From contig JABURT010000204.1 of NCBI GenBank assembly GCA_014762495.1, positions 1-33,176 on the forward strand: a DNA stretch of 33,176 bases, read 5' to 3'. Each line of letters begins with the position of its first letter. Within the stretch, counting starts at the first letter, position 1. The DNA comes from Gammaproteobacteria bacterium. Its GTDB lineage: Bacteria > Pseudomonadota > Gammaproteobacteria > Thiohalospirales > Thiohalospiraceae. Below are positions 8,244 through 16,594 of this stretch, one piece after another. Below the pieces are notes generated by a model. That model was not told the origin of the DNA. It made no database searches and saw only the letters and a list, made by a program, of their open reading frames with translations. Position numbers and translations under genes: made by a program.

Positions 8244-9635
8244 GTGAGTGAACAAGATCAGACCGTCAAGGTCGAGGATGAGTTTTATGCCAAGCGCAAA
8301 AAGCTCTATCCGCGAGAAGTCCACGGGATATTCGCCAGCCTGCGCCTGACCGGGGTCGTGGTCCTGCTGGGACTTTATTATCTTATGCCCTGGGTGCAAT
8401 GGAATGGTCGCCAGGCGGTTCTGTTCGACCTACCCGATCGAAAGTTTTACATCTTCGACCTGGTGCTATGGCCGCAGGACTTTTTCTATCTGGCCATGCT
8501 GCTCATCATCGCGGCACTGGCCCTGTTTTTCTTCACCGCCCTGGCCGGCCGCCTGTGGTGTGGTTACGCATGTCCACAGACGGTCTGGACCGAGGTCTTC
8601 ATGTGGATCGATCGCAAGATAGAGGGCGATCGGCCCAAGGCAATGAAGCTGGACAAGTCGCCGTGGACGGCACAAAAGGTCGTTAAAAAGTCGCTCAAGC
8701 ACGTCACCTGGATCCTCTTTTCGCTCTATACCGGTTACACCTTCGTCGGCTGGTTCACCCCCATCGATGAGTTGAGCATACGCCTGTTTAACTTCGAGAC
8801 CGGACCGTGGGAGACCTTCTGGGTCTTCTTCTATGGCTTTGCGACCTATCTCAACGCCGGCTGGATGCGTGAACAGGTATGTATCTACATGTGTCCCTAT
8901 GCGCGATTTCAGAGCGCCATGTTCGACAAGGACACGCTCATCATCTCCTACGATGAACAACGCGGCGAGCCGCGCGGCAGCCGCAAAAAGGACGTTGACC
9001 CCGATAAGGTCGGCCTCGGTGACTGCATCGACTGCACGATGTGCGTGCAGGTCTGTCCCACCGGCATCGATATCCGTGATGGGTTGCAATACCAGTGCAT
9101 TGGTTGTGCCGCCTGCGTCGATGTCTGCAACTCGGTGATGGACAAGATGGGCTATGAGCGGGGCTTGGTGCGTTATACCACCGAGCACGCGGTTCAGGGT
9201 GGGAAAACCCGAGTCCTGCGCACGCGTATATGGGTCTACGCCGCCTTATTACTGGTTTTGCTGGCTGGTCTTATCTATGCCATTAGCCAGCGCGTCCCGC
9301 TGGAGCTGGATGTGATCCGTGATCGCAACAGTCTCTATGAGACCACGGACACGGGCATGGTCGAGAACATCTATACACTCAAGTTGATCAACATGGATGA
9401 GGCGCCGCACACCTACCGTATCGACATCGCCGGACTGAATGGGGCGCAACTGATCGCCCGCGAGACCGAAGTCGATGTGGCGGCGGGCGATGTCCTGGAG
9501 ATACCGGTGCGTGTGCGTATCGACCCTTATGAATTGAACAGGACCAGTACCGAGATTCAGTTCGGGGTTCAGGCGCTGGATGCACCTGAACTCAATGTGA
9601 TGCAAACCGGTCGCTTTGTCGGACCGGCTCGATAG
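8244..9635 (+). CDS. ccoG: cbb3 oxidase assembly protein CcoG (FixG/RdxA family)
   Basis: CcoG is a membrane iron-sulphur protein needed for cbb3 oxidase maturation; studied members reduce Cu(II) for CuB insertion. The 463-residue protein has several membrane helices (about 35-52, 78-101, 153-172, 190-206 and 328-348). Further cysteine motifs are CGYACP (106-111) and CIYMCP (213-218). Two 4Fe-4S motifs are present: C261, C264, C267, C271 and C285, C288, C291, C295. A C-terminal Ig-like domain completes the family architecture. The start is GTG with a weak purine-rich upstream region. Being after the ccoP terminator, the gene probably has its own promoter or depends on read-through. Confidence 0.94.
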   Translation: MSEQDQTVKVEDEFYAKRKKLYPREVHGIFASLRLTGVVVLLGLYYLMPWVQWNGRQAVLFDLPDRKFYIFDLVLWPQDFFYLAMLLIIAALALFFFTALAGRLWCGYACPQTVWTEVFMWIDRKIEGDRPKAMKLDKSPWTAQKVVKKSLKHVTWILFSLYTGYTFVGWFTPIDELSIRLFNFETGPWETFWVFFYGFATYLNAGWMREQVCIYMCPYARFQSAMFDKDTLIISYDEQRGEPRGSRKKDVDPDKVGLGDCIDCTMCVQVCPTGIDIRDGLQYQCIGCAACVDVCNSVMDKMGYERGLVRYTTEHAVQGGKTRVLRTRIWVYAALLLVLLAGLIYAISQRVPLELDVIRDRNSLYETTDTGMVENIYTLKLINMDEAPHTYRIDIAGLNGAQLIARETEVDVAAGDVLEIPVRVRIDPYELNRTSTEIQFGVQALDAPELNVMQTGRFVGPAR

Positions 9636-9645
9636 AGGTATGACG

Positions 9646-10158
9646 ATGAATCAAGATCTCGACACACGGCCCTGGTATAGACAGTTCTGGCCCTGGTTTC
9701 TATTCGGGCTGCCCGGGGTGGCGGTGGTGGCCGGCATCGCCACGGTGATCATCGCCACACTTGGTTATGACGGCCTGGTGGCCGACGATTACTACAAGCA
9801 GGGACTGGCCATCAATGTTGACCTTGAGAAGGACCGGGTGGCGCGTCACCTCGGTTTGAATGCGCAAATGGAATTTGACCTCAGGCAGGGCTGGGTTCGG
9901 GTCGACCTGGACAGCGAGGTTGCGATCCCGCCACAGGAACTCTCGCTCAGCCTGATCCATCCCACTCGCGCCGACGCCGATCTACACCTGCAACTCAGCC
10001 CTGCCGGCACACCGGGTCGTTACGAGGCGAGCTTCGCCCCGCAACAGCACGCCATCCACTGGAACCTGCTGCTCAGCTCCGCCTCCGGTGACTGGCGCCT
10101 GCAAGGCCGCTATCCGGGGGGATATGCCGCCAGTGCCCGGCTCGCTGCAGACTCCTGA
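9646..10158 (+). CDS. ccoH: FixH/CcoH family cbb3 assembly protein
   Basis: The 170-residue protein has one N-terminal membrane helix (about residues 14-38) and a periplasmic beta-rich domain. The segment DDYYKQGLAIN is typical of FixH family proteins, which help assemble the cbb3 oxidase. The frame is open upstream into ccoG, and ATG codons occur at 9640 and 9646. I prefer 9646 because AGAGG lies about seven bases before it. It follows ccoG by ten bases, the usual order. ccoI (copper ATPase) and ccoS, often next, are not found here. Confidence 0.85.
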   Translation: MNQDLDTRPWYRQFWPWFLFGLPGVAVVAGIATVIIATLGYDGLVADDYYKQGLAINVDLEKDRVARHLGLNAQMEFDLRQGWVRVDLDSEVAIPPQELSLSLIHPTRADADLHLQLSPAGTPGRYEASFAPQQHAIHWNLLLSSASGDWRLQGRYPGGYAASARLAADS

Positions 10159-10233
10159 GGCGGTGCTATATTTAACCATACGAAAACTATGACAATAGAA
10201 CCACAGGCCCGGTTACGGGCGGGGGAGCGAGCT

Positions 10234-10473
10234 ATGGATGATATTCCACGTATTCAGAGGATGATTGCCGTCCTGTGGCCCTCATTCATCATGGCGGGGG
10301 TGGCGACCATTTTGTTCTTTACCGCCTTCGACCCCAGGGATTTCCTGATCACCACGCGTTTTGCCGAGCTTAGCCGCCTGGGGGCGTATAGCATCGGCTT
10401 TTTCCTGTTCTGGCTATTGACCGCCAGCTCCTGCCTGCTGACCTGCTACTTCCAGCGTCCCTGTCAGGACTGA
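10234..10473 (+). CDS. small two-helix membrane protein of unknown function next to ccoGH
   Basis: I do not recognise a named family for this 79-residue protein. Two hydrophobic helices (about 11-31 and 50-71) are joined by an FDPRDF loop. The C-terminus is cysteine-rich, with C67, C71 and C77. The start at 10234 has GGGGGAG about six bases upstream and is preferred over the longer frame from 10189. Its position, 75 bases after ccoH on the same strand, suggests a role near the cbb3 oxidase or its copper delivery, but that is inference from context only. Confidence 0.7.
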   Translation: MDDIPRIQRMIAVLWPSFIMAGVATILFFTAFDPRDFLITTRFAELSRLGAYSIGFFLFWLLTASSCLLTCYFQRPCQD

Positions 10474-10488
10474 GCGCAAGATATTGAG

Positions 10489-10500
10489 TTTACATGTAAA
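10489..10500. repeat. 12-base perfect palindrome TTTACATGTAAA
   Basis: TTTACATGTAAA is a perfect inverted repeat 16 bases after the stop of the small membrane protein and about 118 bases before the next start codon. It could be a regulator site. I know no regulator that can be assigned to it from sequence alone. Confidence 0.45.
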
Positions 10501-10546
10501 TTTGCAGACATTCGGCGAGGATCGCGACACGATCGCGAGGGTCGAT

Positions 10547-10575
10547 TTGACTTATCGATCCGGGCTGATAACCTA
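10547..10575 (+). promoter_or_regulatory. possible promoter for the 64-residue protein
   Basis: TTGACT at 10547-10552 matches five of six -35 bases. At 16-17 bases downstream the best -10 candidate is only TAACCT (10569-10574). The region also has the inverted repeat TCGAT-N7-ATCGA at about 10542-10558. The promoter call is weak. Confidence 0.3.
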
Positions 10576-10617
10576 TGGCGCTTTCTTTTGAGAGCTGCCT
10601 GGGGAATATTCCGGCCT

Positions 10618-10812
10618 ATGGATCAGCACAAGATACAAGAATGCGTCGAGGCCCTGTGTCAAAGTGGCTGCGAAATGGTGCGCGCCACCATTAGTGCCAT
10701 GGAAGACGGCCAGTCCATCGCCCAGACCTGTGGCCTGAAACAGGATGAGGCCTCCGCCGTACTCAACGAACTCAAGACCATCATGTCGGTCTACGACCGT
10801 CGCAATTCATAG
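10618..10812 (+). CDS. small conserved-looking protein, unknown function
   Basis: This 64-residue protein is soluble, probably helical, and contains three cysteines (ALCQSGC and TCGL). I cannot assign a family. The pattern GQSIAQTCGLKQDEASAVLNEL resembles a small helix-turn-helix, but that is only suggestive. The ATG at 10618 is preferred over a TTG at 10588; GGGGA lies about twelve bases upstream, which is a weak spacing. Its stop overlaps the convergent cysQ stop by six bases. Normal codon use for the window and the clean start and stop support a real gene. Confidence 0.65.
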   Translation: MDQHKIQECVEALCQSGCEMVRATISAMEDGQSIAQTCGLKQDEASAVLNELKTIMSVYDRRNS

Positions 10813-11628
10813 ATAACGCGACCAGTCCCTCGATTCCCTTCCAAAGACGAAAAAGTGCGGGTTAAGCAGTGAATCCTTGGTGTTATAGCGCAGGGGCTGC
10901 ATCTGCGTGTCCGTGATCTGGCCGCCGGCCTCCTCGACGATGCACTGTGCCGCCGCCGTGTCCCACTCCGAGGTGGGGCCGAGGCGGGCGTAGAGATCGG
11001 CCCGACCCTCGGCCACCAGACAGGATTTCAGTGAACTGCCCTTGATGATGAGTTCGTGTTCGCCGAGCTTGCTAATCAGGGCCTGCACCTGGGGGCTGGA
11101 ATAGGAGCGGCTGCTGGCAATGGTCAGCTGCTCCGGGTTGAGACGCCGACAGGTGATGGCCTCGCTGCGGCCGCCGGCGACCTGCTTATAGGCGCCATGG
11201 CCGGCGCTGGCGAAATAGACCACGTCGTCCACCGGGGCGTAGATGACACCGAGTATCGGGCATTGATGATGGATCAGGGCGATGTTGACGGTGAACTCGC
11301 CGTTGCGATGGATAAACTCCACGGTGCCGTCCAGCGGGTCCACCAGCCAGTAGGTGTCCCAGCCCTGGCGCACTTCGAAGGGGGGTATCTCCGACTCCTC
11401 GGACAGCACCGGGATATCCGGGGTAAGCAGTTCCAGCGATTCCACCACCACGCCGTTGGCGGCCAGATCGGCCTCGGTCAGCGGGGTGGTGTCGGGCTTG
11501 CGCGTGACCTCGCAGTCGCGCTCGCCGTTGTAGTAGTGCAGGATCTCCTCTCCGGTCTCGCGCGCGATCATACGCAGCTGCGGGAGCCAGTCCTGTAAGG
11601 GGAAGCGGTCGATCTCAGCGGCCATCAT
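10807..11628 (-). CDS. cysQ: 3'(2'),5'-bisphosphate nucleotidase (CysQ-like)
   Basis: This 273-residue inositol-monophosphatase-superfamily enzyme probably converts PAP to AMP, removing a by-product of sulphate assimilation. Metal-binding motifs are E77/E78 in LSEES, DPLDGT at 97-102, and SEWDTAAAQ near the C-terminus, all typical of CysQ. Two adjacent ATG codons (11628 and 11625) are possible starts. Its start overlaps the end of nudE by up to 14 bases, so the two minus-strand genes are likely co-translated. This nudE-cysQ pairing is common in gammaproteobacteria. Other IMPase-like substrates cannot be excluded. Confidence 0.92.
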   Translation of the reverse strand: MMAAEIDRFPLQDWLPQLRMIARETGEEILHYYNGERDCEVTRKPDTTPLTEADLAANGVVVESLELLTPDIPVLSEESEIPPFEVRQGWDTYWLVDPLDGTVEFIHRNGEFTVNIALIHHQCPILGVIYAPVDDVVYFASAGHGAYKQVAGGRSEAITCRRLNPEQLTIASSRSYSSPQVQALISKLGEHELIIKGSSLKSCLVAEGRADLYARLGPTSEWDTAAAQCIVEEAGGQITDTQMQPLRYNTKDSLLNPHFFVFGRESRDWSRYL

Positions 11629-12169
11629 GCAGTCTCTCGCGGGTCAAAAACAGTGCGGCGATGGTACGCGCCTCGGTGCATTCCTCGCAGGCCGTCAGCT
11701 TGTGAAGCTCGCTCATTCTCCATGGCACCACTTCCAGCTCTTCCGGCTCGTCGCCCTCCAGTTTCTGCTCATACAGCTCGCGTGCCAATACCACCTGGGT
11801 GGTATGTCCAAGGTAGCCGGGCGCGAGGGAGAGGGCGCTGAGGTGTTCCAGGCGATTCGCGCCGTAACCGATCTCCTCCATCATTTCGCGGTTGGCAGCC
11901 GCGAGGAAGTCCTCGCCCGCCTCCACCCGGCCCTTGGGCAGGGTCAGCTCATAGCGGTGCACACCGGCGGCGTACTCACGGATCATGAGGAAGGTGTCTT
12001 CGTCCAGCATCGGCACCACCAGCACCGCGCCATTGCCCTGCGCGGGTGGCATCAGGCGTTCGTAATGGGTGCGAACGCCGTTGGAAAACTCCAGCTCCAG
12101 CGCCTCGACATGGAATAGCCGGGTGCGGGCGAGGGTTTCGGTATTGAGAATACGTGGTTTCTTGGGCAT
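11615..12169 (-). CDS. nudE: ADP compounds hydrolase (Nudix)
   Basis: NudE hydrolyses ADP-ribose, NADH and Ap(n)A-type nucleotides. The 184-residue protein contains a complete Nudix box at residues 80-102 (G-x5-E-x7-RE-x2-EE-x-G), with its metal-binding glutamates. Length and the opening MPKKPRIL agree with the NudE subgroup. Its 3' end overlaps the start of cysQ. The divergent gene across a 98-base gap is yrfG, echoing the nudE and yrfG neighbourhood of E. coli. Confidence 0.93.
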   Translation of the reverse strand: MPKKPRILNTETLARTRLFHVEALELEFSNGVRTHYERLMPPAQGNGAVLVVPMLDEDTFLMIREYAAGVHRYELTLPKGRVEAGEDFLAAANREMMEEIGYGANRLEHLSALSLAPGYLGHTTQVVLARELYEQKLEGDEPEELEVVPWRMSELHKLTACEECTEARTIAALFLTRERLHDGR

Positions 12170-12267
12170 GGGATTGTCGTGCTCGTGTTTGCCTCTATCT
12201 TATCGCCTGGACCGTCCCTTGCACAGCGAGGCCCGTGTTAAGCTATGGCGCAGCAATTGAGGTGAAT

Positions 12268-12954
12268 ATGCTGACACTGCCCTGGCACAAGATCGAGACT
12301 GTCTTCCTGGATATGGACGGCACCCTGCTGGATCTGCATTTTGACAACCATTTCTGGCTCAAGCATCTGCCCATGCGTTACGCACAGAAGCATGAATTGA
12401 GCGTGGAAGCTGCGCTGGATAAGCTCAACCCGCGCTTCGAGGCCGTGCACGGCACCCTGGACTGGTATTGCGTCGATTACTGGGAGCGCGAACTGGAGAT
12501 GGACATCCTCGAGCTCAAGCACGAGGTGGCCCACCTCATCGATGTCTTTCCCTATGTCACCGGGTTTCTCGACTCGGTGCGTTCACACGGCAAGCGCGTG
12601 GTGCTGGTCACCAATGCCCATGAGAAGAGCCTCAACCTGAAGATGGAGCGCACCCAGCTAGGCGGCCATTTCGACCACATCTATACCTCGCATGAGTTCC
12701 GCGCGCCCAAGGAATCGCAGGCGTTCTGGCATCGACTGCACGAGGTGGAAGGCTTCAAGGCGGCACACACCCTGATGATCGATGACACCCTGAGCGTGCT
12801 ACGTTCGGCGCGTGACTACGGCATCGGTCACCTGTTGGCGGTCAAGCGTCCCGATTCCAAGCAGCCCCTGCGCGATACCCAGGAGTTTCCCGCCATCGCC
12901 AGTTTCGCCGAGATCACGCCGCCTATTCCTGAAAACGCTCATCCCAGCGCTTGA
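12268..12954 (+). CDS. yrfG: GMP/IMP nucleotidase (YrfG-like HAD hydrolase)
   Basis: This 228-residue HAD-superfamily phosphatase has motif I FLDMDGTLLD (D15 nucleophile, D17), motif II VLVTNAH, a lysine in FRAPKES and motif IV LMIDDT. E. coli YrfG dephosphorylates GMP and IMP. The family's N-terminal LPWHKIETVFLDMDGTLLDL pattern and the neighbouring nudE support the assignment. The start at 12268 has GAGG five bases upstream; the longer frame from 12154 overlaps nudE and is unlikely. Its last 32 bases overlap the convergent CxxC-cluster gene. Confidence 0.92.
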   Translation: MLTLPWHKIETVFLDMDGTLLDLHFDNHFWLKHLPMRYAQKHELSVEAALDKLNPRFEAVHGTLDWYCVDYWERELEMDILELKHEVAHLIDVFPYVTGFLDSVRSHGKRVVLVTNAHEKSLNLKMERTQLGGHFDHIYTSHEFRAPKESQAFWHRLHEVEGFKAAHTLMIDDTLSVLRSARDYGIGHLLAVKRPDSKQPLRDTQEFPAIASFAEITPPIPENAHPSA

Positions 12955-13321
12955 AGCGCTTGCGGCAGTAAGCCTCCAGTGACTCGAAGCTGTCGAAGAA
13001 CAGCTCGTATTCGTCGCGCACGTCGATATCGTATTCACACCAGTCATTGCTGTGGTCGCGGCAGATCTGTGGGCGCTTGTCGTAGATCCCGCAATCGCCA
13101 TTCGGCCGTAGGTGCGTACAACGGCTGAGGATACGCAGGTACCAGCCCTCCGGGTCCTTGAAGGCCTGCACGCCCTCGTGGGAGACCTGCCACAAGAGGT
13201 AGTCGAAGTCTTCCTTGGAGCGCGGCGTATCGAAGGGCTGGGTGATGTAGGTGCAGCAGGTGGAGGGGGCACAGAAGCTGCACTTGTTCTGTGCGGTCAA
13301 CTCGATGTCGGGCTTGCTCAT
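12923..13321 (-). CDS. YkgJ family cysteine-cluster protein (putative zinc/iron binding)
   Basis: The 132-residue protein belongs to the CxxCxxCC family (YkgJ/UPF0153). C14, C17, C22 and C23 form the N-terminal cluster, in the slightly expanded spacing C-x2-C-x4-CC. Downstream are [17 protein letters not shown], then ICRDH and WCEYD. Such proteins are thought to bind a metal, but their role is not established. Its ATG overlaps the rhlB TGA (ATGA), so it is probably co-translated with rhlB. It ends 32 bases inside the convergent yrfG gene. Confidence 0.88.
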   Translation of the reverse strand: MSKPDIELTAQNKCSFCAPSTCCTYITQPFDTPRSKEDFDYLLWQVSHEGVQAFKDPEGWYLRILSRCTHLRPNGDCGIYDKRPQICRDHSNDWCEYDIDVRDEYELFFDSFESLEAYCRKRFKRWDERFQE

Positions 13322-14625
13322 GCCTCGGACTTGTTGCCCGAGTGATGACGACGGTGCCGGTGCGAACCCTCACCACCGCCACGCCCGCCGCCGGGACGGC
13401 CCTGGCGCTTGCCCTGTGGACGCTTGCGCGGCTCGCGCTTGGCCGGGGGCAGGGAGGTGGCCAATAAATCGTCGTTGATGTCGGCGCGGGGGATCTTGTG
13501 CTGGATGTATTCCTCGATGTCCATCAGCGACATGGCGTAATCCTCGCAGGCGAAGCTGATGGCCTCGCCGCTGGCGCCGGCGCGGGCGGTACGGCCGATG
13601 CGGTGGACATAGTCCTCGGCATCCTGCGGCAGGTCGTAGTTGAAGACATGGGTGACGGCATCGATGTGCAGGCCGCGCGAGGCGACGTCGGTGGCGACGA
13701 GGATGTTGAGCTCGCCCTCCTGGAAGCGCTTGAGCAGGCTGATGCGTTTGTTCTGCGGTACATCACCGGAGAGGATGGCATTGGGATAGCCGTTGCCTTC
13801 CAGGTAGGCGCTGACCTTCTCCGCCACATGCTTGGTGTTGATGAAGACGATGCTGCGTGGCGGCTGCAGTTTCTTCAGCAGTCCCAGTAGCAATGGGATC
13901 TTCTCTTCACTGGCGGGGTAATAGACCTCCTCGACGACCTTGTCGGCGGTGACCTGTTCGGACTCGACGCGGATGATCTCGGGATTGTCCATGTGTTCGT
14001 AGGCCAGCTCGGTAACGCGGTAGGAGAGGGTGGCGGAGAACAGCAGGTTGAGACGCTGCTCGCGCGGCGGCAGGCGTCGCATCAGATAGCGGATGTCCTT
14101 GATGAAGCCGAGGTCGAACATGCGATCGGCCTCGTCCAGTACCAGAGCCTGACACTTGCGCAGGTCAAAGACGTGTTGCTTGAAGTAGTCGATGAGGCGT
14201 CCCGGTGTGCCGATGAGGATATCCACCCCCTCGCTCACTTCCTGGCGCTGCTGCTCATAACCGCTGCCGCCGTAGACCACCACCGACTTGAGGCCGATAT
14301 GGGCGCCGATGGCGATGGCGTCCTTGTGGATCTGGATGGCCAGCTCACGAGTGGGGGCAACGATGAGGGCGCGGGCCTGGTTGGGGCGTCGCTCCGTGAC
14401 GGGATTTTTGAGCAGGTGACTCATGACCGCGATGAGGAAGGCGGCGGTCTTACCGGTGCCGGTCTGAGCCTGTCCGGCGATGTCCGTACCGGCGAGACTC
14501 AGGGGCAGGGTTTGCGCCTGGATCGGGGTGCAATGGGTCAGGCCCATCTCGTTCAGGCCCTGTAATAATGGCGCGGGGAGATCCAGGGACTGGAAGCTTG
14601 TGTCGGTTGTCAATGCATCGCTCAT
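13318..14625 (-). CDS. rhlB: DEAD-box ATP-dependent RNA helicase RhlB
   Basis: RhlB unwinds RNA for the degradosome. The 435-residue protein has the Q-motif region (about 11-36), Walker A AQTGTGKT (53-60), PTRELA, GTPGRL, DEAD (164-167), SAT, and the C-terminal [25 protein letters not shown] and [15 protein letters not shown] are characteristic of RhlB rather than other DEAD helicases. The last about 45 residues form a basic, glycine- and arginine-rich RNA-binding tail. It is divergent from trxA-rho, the same layout as E. coli rhlB-trxA-rho, which strengthens the assignment. Confidence 0.95.
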   Translation of the reverse strand: MSDALTTDTSFQSLDLPAPLLQGLNEMGLTHCTPIQAQTLPLSLAGTDIAGQAQTGTGKTAAFLIAVMSHLLKNPVTERRPNQARALIVAPTRELAIQIHKDAIAIGAHIGLKSVVVYGGSGYEQQRQEVSEGVDILIGTPGRLIDYFKQHVFDLRKCQALVLDEADRMFDLGFIKDIRYLMRRLPPREQRLNLLFSATLSYRVTELAYEHMDNPEIIRVESEQVTADKVVEEVYYPASEEKIPLLLGLLKKLQPPRSIVFINTKHVAEKVSAYLEGNGYPNAILSGDVPQNKRISLLKRFQEGELNILVATDVASRGLHIDAVTHVFNYDLPQDAEDYVHRIGRTARAGASGEAISFACEDYAMSLMDIEEYIQHKIPRADINDDLLATSLPPAKREPRKRPQGKRQGRPGGGRGGGEGSHRHRRHHSGNKSEA

Positions 14626-14677
14626 ATACTGTCAGCATAACAAATTCTTTTGGCTTGGGCTTGAAATAGCGTGCCAA

Positions 14678-14697
14678 TTGGGCTCAAATGAGCCTAA
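14678..14697. repeat. hairpin/palindrome in the rhlB-trxA intergenic region
   Basis: TTGGGCTC and GAGCCTAA form an 8-bp inverted repeat with loop AAAT and one G-T pair. It lies in the 131-base divergent region between rhlB and trxA, about 60 bases before the trxA start. It may be a regulator site or an mRNA leader hairpin. I could not place a confident promoter around it. Confidence 0.4.
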
Positions 14698-14756
14698 TAC
14701 GGTCTTGTGAATAAGGCCACAAAAGTGAAGAAGAACTCGGTTGGAGGCGTTAAACC

Positions 14757-15083
14757 TTGAGTGACGACATAGTATATCTGACGGATGACAGCTTTGAGGC
14801 AGAGGTGCTGGGCGCCGATGCTCCGGTACTGGTGGATTACTGGGCCGACTGGTGCGGTCCCTGCAAGATGATTGCTCCCATACTCGACGAGATCTCCTCA
14901 GAGTACGCTGGCCGCCTGAAGGTCGCCAAGCTGAACATTGACGAAAATCCGGGTACCCCGCCCAAGTACGGTATTCGTGGTATTCCCACTCTGATGCTGT
15001 TTAAGAACGGCGAAGTGGAGGCCACCAAGGTCGGCGCCGTTTCCAAGTCCCAGTTGACCGCCTTTATCGACAGCAACCTGTAA
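14757..15083 (+). CDS. trxA: thioredoxin
   Basis: Thioredoxin is the small cytoplasmic dithiol-disulphide carrier. The 108-residue protein has the WCGPC active site (C33 and C36), the cis-proline P77 in GIRGIPT, and the usual [16 protein letters not shown] context. Translation starts at TTG, with a strong GGAGG ribosome binding site nine bases upstream. It is divergent from rhlB and upstream of rho, as in E. coli. A slight oddity is the loop [11 protein letters not shown], where most thioredoxins have N-P-x-T-A-x-K-Y-G-I. Confidence 0.96.
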   Translation: MSDDIVYLTDDSFEAEVLGADAPVLVDYWADWCGPCKMIAPILDEISSEYAGRLKVAKLNIDENPGTPPKYGIRGIPTLMLFKNGEVEATKVGAVSKSQLTAFIDSNL

Positions 15084-15093
15084 GTTTTCGAAC

Positions 15094-15121
15094 CCGGCGG
15101 GGTTTACTGGACTCCCGCCGG
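15094..15121 (+). terminator. hairpin after trxA, possible weak terminator
   Basis: CCGGCGGG at 15094-15101 pairs perfectly with CCCGCCGG at 15114-15121 around a 12-base loop. Only TTT follows, so it lacks a proper U tract. It may protect the trxA 3' end or act as a weak terminator ahead of the rho leader. Confidence 0.45.
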
Positions 15122-15296
15122 TTTCCATGGTAATTTTGCAAACACTTCAAGTACCCGCCGGCGTACCATGTCGGTAAATAATATCCAAGAACGAATTCCA
15201 AACTGAAGAGCTTAACCTCGAGCGACACCCGAATAGAACAAAAAATATCCGGCGTACGCCCCCCCACTCCGTCTATCTAACCTAACTCTACCGAAC
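15122..15296 (+). promoter_or_regulatory. rho leader with C-rich, G-poor rut-like segment
   Basis: The rho gene follows a leader of more than 170 bases. The 38 bases before the ATG (15259-15296) contain 19 C and 2 G, the composition expected of a Rho utilisation site, and no Shine-Dalgarno sequence is visible. The nonamer CCGGCGTAC occurs twice (15158-15166 and 15249-15257). In E. coli, rho is controlled by Rho-dependent attenuation in its leader, so the same control is likely here. The promoter itself was not located. Confidence 0.55.
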
Positions 15297-16553
15297 ATGA
15301 ACCTGACAGAACTCAAGACCAAACCCGCAGCTGAACTCATACAAATCGCCACCGACATGGGCATCGAAGGCATGTCCCGCTCCCGTAAGCAGGACATCAT
15401 CTTTGCCATCCTCAAGACCCACGCCAAGAGTGGTGAGGACATCTATGGTGACGGTGTACTGGAAATCCTACAGGACGGCTTCGGCTTCCTGCGCTCATCC
15501 GACAGCTCCTACCTGGCCGGGCCCGATGACATCTATGTCTCGCCCAGCCAGATCCGGCGCTTCAACCTGCGCACAGGCGACACCGTCTCCGGCAAGATAA
15601 GACCTCCCAAGGAAGGTGAGCGCTACTTCGCGCTGCTCAAGGTCGCCGAGATAAACTTCGAGCCCCCCGAGGTGGCGAAGAACAAGGTTCTGTTCGAAAA
15701 CCTGACCCCGCTGCATGCCAACGAGCGCATGCCCATGGAGCTGGGCAACGGTAGTACCGAGGACATCACCGCCCGCGTCATCGACCTGGCCTCGCCCATC
15801 GGTAAGGGCGTGCGCGGCCTCATCGTCTCCCCGCCCAAGGCCGGTAAGACCATGATGCTGCAGAATATCGCGCAGTCCATCGCCGCCAACCACCCCGAGT
15901 GCTATCTCATCGTGCTGCTCATCGATGAGCGTCCCGAGGAAGTGACCGAAATGACCCGCTCGGTGCGCGGCGAGGTGGTCTCCTCCACCTTCGACGAACC
16001 GGCCAGTCGCCATGTACAGGTGGCCGAGATGGTGATCGAAAAGGCCAAGCGTCTGGTGGAACACAAGAAGGACGTGGTAATCCTGCTCGACTCCATCACC
16101 CGTCTGGCACGTGCCTACAACACCGTTATTCCTTCTTCCGGTAAGGTCCTCACCGGTGGTGTCGACGCCAACGCCCTGCACCGTCCCAAGCGTTTCTTCG
16201 GTGCCGCGCGTAACATCGAAGAGGGCGGCTCGCTGACCATCCTCGCCACCGCCCTCATCGACACCGGTTCGCGCATGGACGACGTCATCTACGAGGAGTT
16301 CAAGGGCACCGGTAATATGGAGTTGCACCTGGATCGTCGCATCGCCGAGAAGCGCATCTTCCCGGCCATCAACATCAACCGCTCCGGCACCCGTCGCGAG
16401 GAGTTGTTGATGAAGCAGGACGAGCTGCAGATGATGTGGATCCTGCGCAAGCTGCTGCACGACATGGACGAACTGGCGGCCATGGAATTCCTGCAGGACA
16501 AGCTTAAGGCCACCAAGACCAATGGCGAGTTCTTCGACTCCATGAAGGGTTAG
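15297..16553 (+). CDS. rho: transcription termination factor Rho
   Basis: Rho is the hexameric RNA-dependent ATPase that ends transcription. The 418-residue protein is nearly the same length as the E. coli protein. It has the N-terminal helical SAP-like segment ([15 protein letters not shown]), the cold-shock-like RNA-binding fold with DGFGFLR and the aromatic residues of the primary site, Walker A PPKAGKT ending K184-T185, Walker [10 protein letters not shown], the Q-loop and the R-loop region. The long leader and missing ribosome binding site suggest autoregulation. The trxA-rho order is conserved with E. coli. Confidence 0.98.
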   Translation: MNLTELKTKPAAELIQIATDMGIEGMSRSRKQDIIFAILKTHAKSGEDIYGDGVLEILQDGFGFLRSSDSSYLAGPDDIYVSPSQIRRFNLRTGDTVSGKIRPPKEGERYFALLKVAEINFEPPEVAKNKVLFENLTPLHANERMPMELGNGSTEDITARVIDLASPIGKGVRGLIVSPPKAGKTMMLQNIAQSIAANHPECYLIVLLIDERPEEVTEMTRSVRGEVVSSTFDEPASRHVQVAEMVIEKAKRLVEHKKDVVILLDSITRLARAYNTVIPSSGKVLTGGVDANALHRPKRFFGAARNIEEGGSLTILATALIDTGSRMDDVIYEEFKGTGNMELHLDRRIAEKRIFPAININRSGTRREELLMKQDELQMMWILRKLLHDMDELAAMEFLQDKLKATKTNGEFFDSMKG

Positions 16554-16560
16554 CCCCGGG

Positions 16561-16594
16561 CCGGGTGTTCTCGTTCTTGGACGAAAACACCCGG
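16561..16594 (+). terminator. stem-loop after rho without a U tract
   Basis: CCGGGTGTT pairs with AACACCCGG, and inside it TCGT pairs with ACGA around a TCTTGG loop, giving a long stem with one C-A mismatch. GC-rich sequence follows and there is no T run. It therefore looks like an mRNA 3'-end protecting structure or a Rho-assisted end rather than a classical intrinsic terminator. Confidence 0.5.

Noticed and set aside
8219-8251. Ten-codon upstream frame overlapping the ccoG GTG start
   Set aside because: It has no ribosome binding site, and a frame this short is expected by chance; a regulatory leader peptide cannot be supported.
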